Source: Kitasatospora sp. GAS204B (GTDB lineage: Bacteria; Actinomycetota; Actinomycetes; Streptomycetales; Streptomycetaceae). Taken from it: DNA of 64,000 nt. The stretch's first letter is position 1. The number at the start of each line of letters is the position of its first letter. The notes under the pieces are model-generated. The model saw nothing but the letters and a program-made list of their open reading frames with translations. It was not told the DNA's origin and ran no database searches. The stretch is from NCBI RefSeq assembly GCF_029892155.1, contig NZ_JARZAG010000037.1, positions 1 through 64,000 on the forward strand. Direction: 5' to 3'. The translations under genes and the position numbers were made by a program. Positions 1 to 7,235 of this stretch are shown here, piece after piece.

Positions 1-597
1 TACGACGCGAACCCGTGGGTCAGCATCCCCGGTTCCCTGACCGACATCGGCGCGGCCGCCGACGGTACCGTGTGGGGCGTCAACGCGGCCGGCAATATCT
101 TCCGGTACACCGGTGACCAGGGTTCCTCGAACCCCTGGCTCGGGATCACCGGCAGCCTGACCCGGATCTCGGCCGGGTCCAGGACGAACGTCTGGGGCGT
201 CAACGGCAGCGGGGAGATCTTCAGGTACTCCGGGTACGACGCGAACCCGTGGGTCAGCATCCCCGGTTCCCTGACCGACATCGGCGCGGCCGCCGACGGT
301 ACCGTGTGGGGCGTCAACGCGGCCGGCAACATCTTCCGGTACACCGGTGACCAGGGTTCCTCGAACCCCTGGCTCGGGATCACCGGCAGCCTGACCCGGA
401 TCTCGGCCGGGTCCAGGACCAACGTCTGGGGCGTCAACGGGGCCAGCGCCATCTTCAGGTACTCCGGGTACGACGCCAACCCGTTCGTCGGCATTCCCGG
501 CGCCCTGTCCGACATCGGTACGGGCGTTGACGGCACCGTGTGGGGCGTCAACGGCGCCGGCACGATCTTCCGCTACACCGGGGACCAGCCCAGCTGA
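1..597 (+). CDS. Tectonin-type beta-propeller repeat protein, 3' end
   Basis: The reading frame is open from the first base, so this is the C-terminal ~198 residues of a gene that starts outside the window. The protein is built from ~39-residue repeats with the core VWGVN..G.IFRY(T/S)G, which resembles tectonin/TECPR propeller blades. Two blades form a 78-residue unit whose DNA repeats with a period of 234 bp (copies begin at 1, 235 and 469) and is nearly identical between the first two copies. Tectonin-like proteins are often secreted binding or lectin-like proteins; the role here is unknown. The last copy has diverged and ends GDQPS. A strong hairpin follows 20 bp after the stop. Confidence 0.75.
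   Translation, partial: YDANPWVSIPGSLTDIGAAADGTVWGVNAAGNIFRYTGDQGSSNPWLGITGSLTRISAGSRTNVWGVNGSGEIFRYSGYDANPWVSIPGSLTDIGAAADGTVWGVNAAGNIFRYTGDQGSSNPWLGITGSLTRISAGSRTNVWGVNGASAIFRYSGYDANPFVGIPGALSDIGTGVDGTVWGVNGAGTIFRYTGDQPS
1..597. repeat. 234-bp tandem coding repeat
   Basis: Direct repeat with period 234 bp. The phrase tacgacgcgaacccgtgggt occurs at 1 and 235, and a variant (tacgacgccaacccgttcgt) at 469. Each unit encodes two tectonin-like blades. The near identity of the first two copies suggests recent unequal crossing-over or gene conversion. Confidence 0.85.
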
Positions 598-617
598 GCC
601 CTGCCGGTGACGACATG

Positions 618-650
618 AGAGTTCCCGGTCCGCGACGGACCGGGAACTCT
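618..650 (+). terminator. Rho-independent-type terminator after the tectonin gene
   Basis: A perfect 15-bp inverted repeat (arms 618-632 and 636-650, loop cga) is followed by a short T-containing tail (ggtttgt). It lies 20 bp past the stop of the tectonin gene. There is no long U tract, as is usual in streptomycetes. Confidence 0.8.
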
Positions 651-906
651 CGTGGTTTGTCACGATTCGCCTGGGACGGCCGATCAGTATCCGTGTGTCC
701 CGCAGTGGGGCCCGCCGAGTCCAGCCACACCGTTCCGCTGGTCACGCTCCGCTGTGAGGCATTGCCGAGAATGCCTCGATGCACTCACCGATGGCGCCGC
801 AGGTGGCGCACGCGTCGGGACCGAGTCGGGGCGGCTTCGATGTGAGCCGTCGATGGTGGGATCGTCGAGTTCCGGGGGTGCGGCGTGGGCGCCGGCTTGC
901 GGGTGG
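651..906. other. Intergenic region, no gene seen
   Basis: Between the terminator and the HD-domain remnant. Open frames here have no recognisable protein features. Confidence 0.5.
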
Positions 907-1236
907 CTATTCGGCCCAGGGGGAGTCCAGGATCGTGTCGACGAAGTCGCCGCGCTCGAAGCCGGGCACGTAGTGCGCGAGTACATCGGCGTTGACGGTG
1001 CCGAACGTGCCCTCCGGCCTGGACCGCATCCCGTCGGTGAATGCCTCCAGGATGCGCTGCTTGAAGCGGGGGCGCGGGTGCGCGGCGACAATCGCCGCGC
1101 GGTCTGCCTCATCGACGTCGTGGTGGCCGATGCCGAGGACGTCGTAGTCGACGCCCGCGGTCACCAGTGCCACCTCCGGCTCGATGAACTCCGGGGCGCC
1201 GGGGGTGGTGTGCAGGGCGATCGCGGTCCACACGCG
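907..1236 (-). pseudogene. HD-domain phosphohydrolase, C-terminal remnant
   Basis: About 109 residues in this frame resemble the C-terminal half of HD-domain proteins of the cyanamide-hydratase/phosphohydrolase type. They include WTAIALHTTPG, AAHPRPRFK and FGTVNADVLAH. The same frame continues upstream to 1785, but there it is low-complexity Arg/Pro-rich sequence with no HD signature and no H..HD metal motif. The gene has therefore lost its N-terminal half. The remnant ends with an intact stop. Family assignment is from memory of related sequences. Confidence 0.6.
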
Positions 1237-1622
1237 TCGGATGCTGTCACCTGATCCGCTCGGTCCGCCGGCTCCTCGGACGGCACCTCCAGTCTCCGAA
1301 CCACCAGATCGCTGCGCCACGGCGACGGGGCTGTACAGCCCGGCGGACGAACCGCTGACGTCACCACTGGACTTGCTCCGATCAGCAGCGATGAGTCTCC
1401 GAACGGCACAGGGCGACCGGGGCCGCTCATACTCGTCAGCAGATGCGAGTCCGATCACGCGGGGTTGGCGAACTGCTCTGTCCGGCGGCGGGGGTTCGTC
1501 CACGTATGCCGGATGTGGACGACGCTGGTCACCATGAAGCCCTTGATCCACCTGCGCGCGCTGGCGGACGCACGGCGTGACCTGGGCCAGGCCCTGGCGA
1601 GGACTTGCCCCACCGGTCGAAC
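1237..1622. other. Non-coding or degenerate stretch
   Basis: Lies between the HD remnant and the methyltransferase stop. It probably holds the decayed 5' part of the HD gene. No intact gene seen. Confidence 0.4.
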
Positions 1623-2468
1623 TCAGCGGTCGATGGGCCGTCGGGCCTCGGCGATCACGTAGCCGAGCTTCTCCGTGTAGATGGACACCCCGGTGGGGAG
1701 CAACTGGTCCATCTGGGCGGTGAAGTCCGGTCCGTAGTGGGCGGTCAGGTCGTCGCGTTGGTCGGTGTAGCGGGATTCGATCCAACGGATGTTCGGCCTG
1801 GCCTGGTTGGTGACGTCGTGGATCTGGACGGCCTCGAAACCGGCCTGGGTGAGGACGTCGGTGTAGGTGTCGGTGTTCAGGAGGGAGGAGAAGGCGAAGC
1901 CCTGGGTGAGGAGGTTCCAGTCGTCGTCGGTGAGGTGGGCGGTCTGGACGAAGTCGGCGAGGACGAGGCGTCCGCCGGGTTTGAGGCTGCGGTGGATCTC
2001 GCGTAGGACGTGGAGGCGGTCGGGGACGTGGAAGAGCATTTCGATGGCCCAGGCGGCGTCGAAGGTTTCGGGCTCGCAGGGCAGGTGCATGGCGTCGGCC
2101 CGGATGAACTTGAGTTGCGTGGCGAGGCCGGCGTTCTTGGCCTTCTCGGTGGCCCTGGCCACCTGGGTGGGGGTGATGCTGACACCGAGCACCCGGGCGC
2201 GGGTGCGTTCGGCCAGTCGCAGGGCGGGGTGTCCGGTGCCGCAGCCGACGTCGAGGAGGTACTCGTCGTCCTGGAGGTTCAGGGTGTCGATCATGCGGTC
2301 GGTGAGGCGGTTCTGCGCTTCGGGCATGGACGGGTTCGGGTCGTCGTCCCAGAGCCCGAAGTGGATGTTCTCGCCGTAGAGGGCGTCGAAGAACGCCCCC
2401 ATGTGGTCGTAGAAGTCTCCCACCGACTCGCTGGTGAGTGCAGGCGTGGTGCTTGGGCGCTCGGGCAT
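1623..2468 (-). CDS. SAM-dependent class I methyltransferase
   Basis: 281 residues with a Rossmann methyltransferase fold. Motif I (LLDVGCGTG) is at residues 71-79, followed by an acidic strand and an AWAIEMLFHVPD post-motif. The overall layout resembles small-molecule O- or C-methyltransferases of antibiotic pathways (Rif14/UbiE-like). It is the third gene of a minus-strand operon after the terpene synthase and the cyclase-like protein, 61 bp downstream of the latter. A terpenoid product, or its diphosphate precursor, is therefore a reasonable substrate guess. The ATG is preceded by aaaggg. It lacks obvious similarity to geranyl-diphosphate C-methyltransferases, so methylation of a finished scaffold seems likelier. 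That last point is inference. Confidence 0.8.
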   Translation of the reverse strand: MPERPSTTPALTSESVGDFYDHMGAFFDALYGENIHFGLWDDDPNPSMPEAQNRLTDRMIDTLNLQDDEYLLDVGCGTGHPALRLAERTRARVLGVSITPTQVARATEKAKNAGLATQLKFIRADAMHLPCEPETFDAAWAIEMLFHVPDRLHVLREIHRSLKPGGRLVLADFVQTAHLTDDDWNLLTQGFAFSSLLNTDTYTDVLTQAGFEAVQIHDVTNQARPNIRWIESRYTDQRDDLTAHYGPDFTAQMDQLLPTGVSIYTEKLGYVIAEARRPIDR

Positions 2469-2529
2469 GGTGGCCCTTTCCGGTCTGGTGTTCGCTCGGT
2501 TCGGCGGGCGGACTTCTGTTGGCTTGTCG

Positions 2530-4104
2530 TCACCCTGCCGGCTGTTCCTGCGTCACGGGGCTGAGGCGGTGGGTGAGGTGGCCGAGGGCGAGGAGGGTGA
2601 AGATGTCGGCGAGCGCGGGGACGTGGAAGCCGAAGGGGCGGGGTCCGATGGAGTCCGGGATGCTGGTGATGGAACCGTTGGGGCGTTGCTGGGTGAGCAG
2701 GTAGGCGGTGCCTCGGGCGGCGGGGGCGTGGGCGGGGTGTCCGGTGAGGGTGATGAGGGCGTAGGCGGTGCTGAGTGCGTCGCTCGGGTCGCCGTCCTGG
2801 TGACCCCATCCTCCGTCGGGGTTCTGGGAGTTGAGGACCAGGTGGGTTGCTCGGCGGGTGATGAGGCGGGCGGGGCTGTGGGGTGGGCCGGGTCGGTGGG
2901 CGGCGGCGAGGACGGCCCGAAAGAGGGTGTGGTGGCGGCTGCTGCTCCAGTCGGGTGCGAAGGAGCCGTCAGGTCGCTGATGGGAGGCGAGGTGGTCGAG
3001 TGCGGCGTCCAGGGCGGTGTGTTGGGCCGGGCCCTGGGTGCTGAGCGCGTTGGCGGCGGCGGCCGTCATGCAGGCTTCGGAGGGGGCGCCGGCCAGGTAG
3101 GTCGGGAAGCCGCCGTCCGGGGCGCGCAGGGCCGTCAGGTGGTCGAGGGCGCGGCGGATCGGGGCGCGGTGGGTGGCGGGTCCGGCGAGGTGGAGGGCTT
3201 CGAGCGCGGCGGAGGTGCAGTCGACGTCGGTGAGTTGGGCACCTTCGGTGTAGGACCAGCCGCCGCCGGGGTCCTGGAGGTGCAGCAGGCGCTGGGTGAT
3301 GCTGTCCAGGGCGGCCGGTGGGGCGCCTGCCGTGTGCAGGGCGACTGCGGCGGTGGCGGTGACCCAGGTGTCCTCGTCGGCGATGAACGGCATTCCGCCG
3401 TCCGGGCGCTGGTACGTGAGTGCGGTGCGGATGCCGTCGGCGACGAGGTCGTGCTGGCCGGGTACGGGGGTCAGGGCGTGCAGGACGGACAGGTGGATGA
3501 GGAGGTTGCCCTCCCAGAGGGTGCCCGGACGCTGGGTGGAGCGCAGCAGGGCCACCTCTCCCACGGAGATGAGCGCGTTCTGCCCGTGGGCGTGGGCGAG
3601 GATGGCCTTGACCGCGGTGACCTGCACTTGTGCCCACGGGTGCAGTCCGTGCAGGGCGAAGGCGTCGGGGCCCGGGAGCCTGGCGGGCCGGGCGGCAGCG
3701 CCGAGCAGCAGGAGGACCGCGTCGAGTAGGGCGTGTTTGCGTGCGCTGGTGAAGTCCGGTGCGTGGGTGAGGAAGTCCTCGACGTCCAGCGGAGCGGTGG
3801 TGGTCAGGTCGCCCAGGGCGGTCCGGGCCAGTAGGCGGTCCAGCGGTCGGGTCGAGTCGCGGTGCGCCGCGAGGTAGTCGATGAGCCGGGCGCCCGCCGC
3901 GGGCTCCGTGCCTGTGCGATCCAGTAGGGCTTTGAGCAGCGAGGATTCCAGGACGCGGCTGTGGCACGGGGAGCGGAGGGCTCCGTCCGCCTCGATTCGT
4001 CCCGCCAGGTGGCCGCGCAGTCGGTCGGTGGCCGTGGCGAGGTCGGTGGGGAAGGCGTCGCGCGGCCAGCGGGGCAGGCTCGCGGTGACCGCTGCCGGTC
4101 TCAT
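2530..4104 (-). CDS. Class II terpene cyclase-like protein (squalene-hopene/diterpene cyclase family)
   Basis: 524 residues with several QW-type repeats: LQDPGGGW near 276-283, then RAPDGGF, QRPDGSF and SQNPDGGW. These indicate the alpha-barrel beta/gamma fold of squalene-hopene and bacterial class II diterpene cyclases, and the length fits the ~500-residue bacterial diterpene cyclases. The acid motif position reads DVDC followed by T-S (residues 293-296), not DxDD. The first Asp and the general-acid Asp are kept, but the last Asp is Cys. The ATG overlaps the stop of the upstream terpene synthase (ATGA at 4101-4104), so the two are translationally coupled, as in bacterial labdane-type cyclase/synthase pairs. 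Probable role: protonation-initiated cyclisation of a prenyl diphosphate. A prenyltransferase-like non-catalytic role is possible. Confidence 0.75.
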   Translation of the reverse strand: MRPAAVTASLPRWPRDAFPTDLATATDRLRGHLAGRIEADGALRSPCHSRVLESSLLKALLDRTGTEPAAGARLIDYLAAHRDSTRPLDRLLARTALGDLTTTAPLDVEDFLTHAPDFTSARKHALLDAVLLLLGAAARPARLPGPDAFALHGLHPWAQVQVTAVKAILAHAHGQNALISVGEVALLRSTQRPGTLWEGNLLIHLSVLHALTPVPGQHDLVADGIRTALTYQRPDGGMPFIADEDTWVTATAAVALHTAGAPPAALDSITQRLLHLQDPGGGWSYTEGAQLTDVDCTSAALEALHLAGPATHRAPIRRALDHLTALRAPDGGFPTYLAGAPSEACMTAAAANALSTQGPAQHTALDAALDHLASHQRPDGSFAPDWSSSRHHTLFRAVLAAAHRPGPPHSPARLITRRATHLVLNSQNPDGGWGHQDGDPSDALSTAYALITLTGHPAHAPAARGTAYLLTQQRPNGSITSIPDSIGPRPFGFHVPALADIFTLLALGHLTHRLSPVTQEQPAG

Positions 4105-5114
4105 GCGAGCCCGTCCGCACCGCCACCCTCGCGCAGCCGCCGGGCCGCGTCGGCACGGAGGGTGTCCGGCGGGGCCGGATCTTGGATGCCGGGCGGTGGC
4201 TCGGGGTCGGTGGCGAACCGGCCGGTGCTCGCCAGCCAGTGCAGGGTCGCGGCCATGAAGGTCTCCACCAGGTCGACGTACGCGTGCAGTTCGCGCAGGG
4301 TGTGGGTCGGCAGGTCGGAGGTCGTGCGCAGCGCTGTCGCGGTGGCGTGGAAGTCGGCTCGGCGCTGGTCGATCATCGCGGCCACCCGCATCTGGGCCTC
4401 GGCGGTGGGGCAGTTGTCCCGGCGGGCGATCAGGGAGACCAGGTTGTGCTGGCTGGCGGCGCTGTCCTGCTCGTGCGAGGCGAGGTCGTTGGCCCAGCCC
4501 GCGATGTCGGCCAACGCCCGGCGCAGGTCGCGCAGGTCGGTGTCCACCCTCGGGTCCTCCACGAGGTGGGCGTGGCCGGTGCGTTCCAGGACGTTGAGCA
4601 TGGGCAGCAGAGTGATCGTGCGGCGCCGCAGTTCGACGTAGTCCGTCGGCGGCAGCCTCGCTCCGGCCCGGCGCAGGGCGGCCTCCTGCTCGCTGGCGTC
4701 CAGGAAGTCCCCGTAATCGGTGGCGAAACGTTTCTGCCACCGCTCGGGCATGCCTGGGGCTGTCCGCTCCCACAGCCCCGCCAGGAGCACCGCCTGCGGG
4801 GCCTTTGCCGCAGGAGCGCCTGGCACGAGCACCTGGCGCAGCGGGGCGGTGAAGCGTTCCAGCTCGCCCGGCGCCGAGCCAAGACCCCGGCGGTCGATCC
4901 GGTCGTCGACCCAGCAGATGAACGCCGCCCACTGCGCCGTCAGCTCCACGTCCGCCGTGCTGCCGTCCGGGAGTGCGCCGGCGGCGAGCACCGGCAGGCG
5001 CATCGCTTCCAGGCGCCGCTCGTCCCGGGCGTCGGCCACCAGACCCGTCCCGCGTGCCCAGCGCAGCAGCGCCGCCGGCTCACATGCGCCGGCGGCTGAT
5101 GATCTGTCAGCCAT
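4101..5114 (-). CDS. Class I terpene synthase
   Basis: 337 residues, the usual size of bacterial class I terpene synthases. The Asp-rich Mg-binding motif reads WVDDRID (D70, D71, D74). The second metal motif is NDLASHEQD (N209, S213, D217), where the final position is Asp instead of the common Glu. The family ionises a prenyl diphosphate and cyclises the cation. This is the first gene of the operon synthase, cyclase-like, methyltransferase. The direct partner is the overlapping class II cyclase-like protein, which suggests a two-step route via a cyclic diphosphate such as a labdane type. The start at 5114 is the first ATG in frame. The promoter must lie in 5115-5285. Confidence 0.85.
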   Translation of the reverse strand: MADRSSAAGACEPAALLRWARGTGLVADARDERRLEAMRLPVLAAGALPDGSTADVELTAQWAAFICWVDDRIDRRGLGSAPGELERFTAPLRQVLVPGAPAAKAPQAVLLAGLWERTAPGMPERWQKRFATDYGDFLDASEQEAALRRAGARLPPTDYVELRRRTITLLPMLNVLERTGHAHLVEDPRVDTDLRDLRRALADIAGWANDLASHEQDSAASQHNLVSLIARRDNCPTAEAQMRVAAMIDQRRADFHATATALRTTSDLPTHTLRELHAYVDLVETFMAATLHWLASTGRFATDPEPPPGIQDPAPPDTLRADAARRLREGGGADGLA

Positions 5115-5284
5115 GCGCCGATCTTGTCAGGCCATCATCAAGTTTGGGAAGGTCGCATCACGCCACTCCCGACCGTGCCGAGCAGGCACTCCGCGGGTTC
5201 CGGCCAGAGCTCGCGCAAGGTGATGATTCACCGTCAACGTCCGGTCTACGGTGAGGCCGGCCACGACAGACGGAGGACCCGATG

Positions 5285-5490
5285 GCTCGGAGCGGCTGCT
5301 GATCGACCCGGCGGCCGATACCGTCGCCCTCGCCGCCCACCCGCGCGCAGGCGACGGGCCGGACGGCGAGGAACTGCTCGTCCGCGCGGACCTCGTGGTC
5401 GATGCCGCCGGGCGCGGAAGCCGGCTCCCCCACTGGCTCACCCAGGCCGGCTACCGGCTCCCCGCCACGCTGACGGTCGACGGACCGGTT
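5285..5490 (+). pseudogene. FAD-dependent oxidoreductase fragment
   Basis: A ~65-residue frame reads like an internal piece of a flavin-dependent monooxygenase or geranylgeranyl-reductase-type protein. It includes LVRADLVVDAAGRGSRLPHW, the DxVVxAxGxxS motif of group A FAD enzymes. Neither the N-terminal GxGxxG nor the C-terminal part is present. It sits immediately upstream of, and opposite in strand to, the terpene synthase. It may be the remains of a tailoring oxygenase of the terpene cluster. Confidence 0.55.
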
Positions 5491-5498
5491 ACGGCACC

Positions 5499-5545
5499 CC
5501 GTAGCGGCAGGGGCACCGTCCGGTCTCACGCCCCTGCCGCTACGG
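5499..5545. terminator. Hairpin terminator, 3' end of the secreted-protein gene
   Basis: A perfect 16-bp inverted repeat (arms 5499-5514 and 5530-5545, 15-nt loop). It overlaps the stop codon of the minus-strand gene ending at 5540. It can stop transcription of that gene and, on the other strand, anything reading out of the FAD fragment. Confidence 0.65.
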
Positions 5546-6157
5546 CAGCGTCGGGAAGCTCGGTGCGTTGGTGATCTCCGCGTGACCGTCGAAGGTGAAC
5601 ATCGTGTCGCCGGCCGCCACCGGGCTGGAGCCGAACGTGTTGGTGAAGGCCGTTGCCGCGGGCGCGCTCAGGCTGAGCGGGATGTTCCTGGTGTCGACGG
5701 TGGTCGGTGTGAAGGTGACCAGGCTGGGGGAGACCGGGAACTTGAACAGGGTGATGTTCGTGGCGGGCGCGCCGTCCTGGGAGAGGTCCGCGCTGGTGTA
5801 GCCCTCGCCGAGGCGGGTGTGGATGACCATGTTGGTCAGTTCGAGGGTGTGGCCCGCGCCGGTGAAGCGCACGCCGCCCTGGATCGGCATCTCGCCGCCC
5901 GTGAGGTTCGGTGAGACGGTGCCGGAGCCGGGGTAGCTGAGGCAGCCGCCGGTGACTGTCGCGGGTGCGATGGGCTCCATGGTCACTTGCTGGTCTGTCA
6001 GGGCCTGTGCCGCGGCTGGCACCAGGCATTCCTTGCCGTTGCCGCGCACGGGAAGGTCGATGCTGATGGCACCGGCCTGGACGGCGCCGGCGCCGACGAC
6101 GGCCACCGCGGCGAAGGAGAGCGCGACCACGCGCTTCTTGCTGTTGAAGATCTTCAT
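5540..6157 (-). CDS. Secreted protein of unknown function
   Basis: About 205 residues when started at the ATG at 6157. That start gives a textbook signal peptide: MKIFNSKKR, a hydrophobic core, then AVQA near residue 28. The frame extends upstream to 6238, but that extension lacks a signal sequence. The mature part is rich in Thr, Pro and Gly and predicted to be beta-rich. It contains GGVRFTGAGHTLELTNMVIH, which recalls HtaA-like or similar extracytoplasmic domains; the similarity is weak. Two Cys residues could form a disulfide. It lies between the terpene operon and the SDR gene on the same strand, but with its own terminator. Confidence 0.65.
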   Translation of the reverse strand: MKIFNSKKRVVALSFAAVAVVGAGAVQAGAISIDLPVRGNGKECLVPAAAQALTDQQVTMEPIAPATVTGGCLSYPGSGTVSPNLTGGEMPIQGGVRFTGAGHTLELTNMVIHTRLGEGYTSADLSQDGAPATNITLFKFPVSPSLVTFTPTTVDTRNIPLSLSAPAATAFTNTFGSSPVAAGDTMFTFDGHAEITNAPSFPTLP

Positions 6158-6207
6158 GCCCCCGGCAACGACCGGCGGTCCGCACGGGAACGCCGTCCGG
6201 GCGGTGA

Positions 6208-7221
6208 TCACCCGGATGGCCCCCGGCGCTCGGGGCACGGTGCCCAGGGTGCGCAGCGCCGGACGGTGTGGGCGAGAGCGTCCAGCACGTCGGCGCGGCT
6301 CGGTTGGGCCGGCAGGTAGCGGAGCAGATCGGTGGGAAGTGCGGGCTCCTCGGGTGGCAGGAGGCCGAGTTGGGCGATCCGGGCCATGCCGTGCGAGCGG
6401 CCGCGGGCCGTCGCGGGATCGGCCAGCAGTCGTCCCTTCGGCGGGCGGCCCGCCTCCTGGAGGTGGTCGAGGCAGGCTCGTTCCAGGTCGGCTGCCGTCA
6501 GGCGGGCGGGGCCGGCGGTGGTCCAGTGGAGACCGGGTGCGGCCCTGTCGCCGCGCAGCATCGCCGCGGTGAGTGCGGTGAGGTAGTCGACGAGGGATTC
6601 CATCGGGAGGATGTCGGCCCAGTGCTCGGGGTGGACGGGCAGGCCGCCGGGCCGGTCCTGGAGCAGCGCGGTGAGCAGGGCGTGGGGGAACTGCTGGCGT
6701 GGTGCCGTGACGGCGTCGCGGGCGGCGAAGAGCAGGGCCGCGCGTACGACGGCGACCGGTTGGCTGGTGCGGGTGGCGAGTTCCTCGGCGCGGCGTTTGG
6801 AGTGGCTGTAGGCGCGCAGGGAGCGGGCGACCAGGTCCTCGCCGGGGATGTCGAAGGCGGCTGCGGCGGAGGAGAGCAGGATGACGGGGACGTGTGCGGC
6901 TTCGGCGAGTTCCAGGATGCGGCGCGTGCCCTCGGCGTTGACCTGGTCGAAGCTGGCGAGGTCGGGCGGGGCGAAGTCGGTCAGGCCCGCGCAGTGCACG
7001 ACGGCGTCGATTCCGGCGGCGAACTCCCTGTACTGACTGGCGGTCAGGCCCAGGCGGTGGGAGGTGAGGTCGGCCTTCAGGCAGGTGGTGGCGCCCTCGG
7101 GTCGGCGTCGGTGGACCAGTGCGGTGACCTCGTAGTGGGCGGTGAGCGAGGTGAGGAGGCTGGTCCCGATCACGCCGGTCGCGCCGGTGAGCACAACGGT
7201 GGGACGGGAGGCGGCGGTCAT
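6208..7221 (-). CDS. Extended SDR / NAD(P)-dependent epimerase-reductase family protein
   Basis: 337 residues from the ATG at 7221. The nucleotide-binding motif TGATGVIG is at residues 12-19 and the catalytic YSHSK (YxxxK) at 138-142, with a Ser pair at 117-118. The fold matches extended SDRs such as NAD-dependent epimerases, 3-beta-HSD-like enzymes and thioester reductases. It starts 14 bp after the stop of the WS/DGAT acyltransferase, so the two share a transcript. Opposite them lie the acyl-AMP ligase, ACP and ketosynthase genes, so reduction of an acyl or beta-keto thioester, or of a sterol-like hydroxyl, is plausible. A longer in-frame start exists but overlaps the upstream gene and adds only low-complexity sequence. 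Confidence 0.75.
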   Translation of the reverse strand: MTAASRPTVVLTGATGVIGTSLLTSLTAHYEVTALVHRRRPEGATTCLKADLTSHRLGLTASQYREFAAGIDAVVHCAGLTDFAPPDLASFDQVNAEGTRRILELAEAAHVPVILLSSAAAAFDIPGEDLVARSLRAYSHSKRRAEELATRTSQPVAVVRAALLFAARDAVTAPRQQFPHALLTALLQDRPGGLPVHPEHWADILPMESLVDYLTALTAAMLRGDRAAPGLHWTTAGPARLTAADLERACLDHLQEAGRPPKGRLLADPATARGRSHGMARIAQLGLLPPEEPALPTDLLRYLPAQPSRADVLDALAHTVRRCAPWAPCPERRGPSG

Positions 7222-7235
7222 GGTGTCCTCGCAGG

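Noticed and set aside
1623..2468. Calling the methyltransferase a geranyl-diphosphate C-methyltransferase because it neighbours a terpene synthase
   Set aside because: Beyond the generic SAM motif its sequence does not show the blocks I associate with that enzyme group.
4105..4932. N-terminal extension of the cyclase-like frame
   Set aside because: It overlaps the terpene synthase in another frame and is Arg/Pro-rich; the ATG at 4104 overlapping the synthase stop is the natural start.
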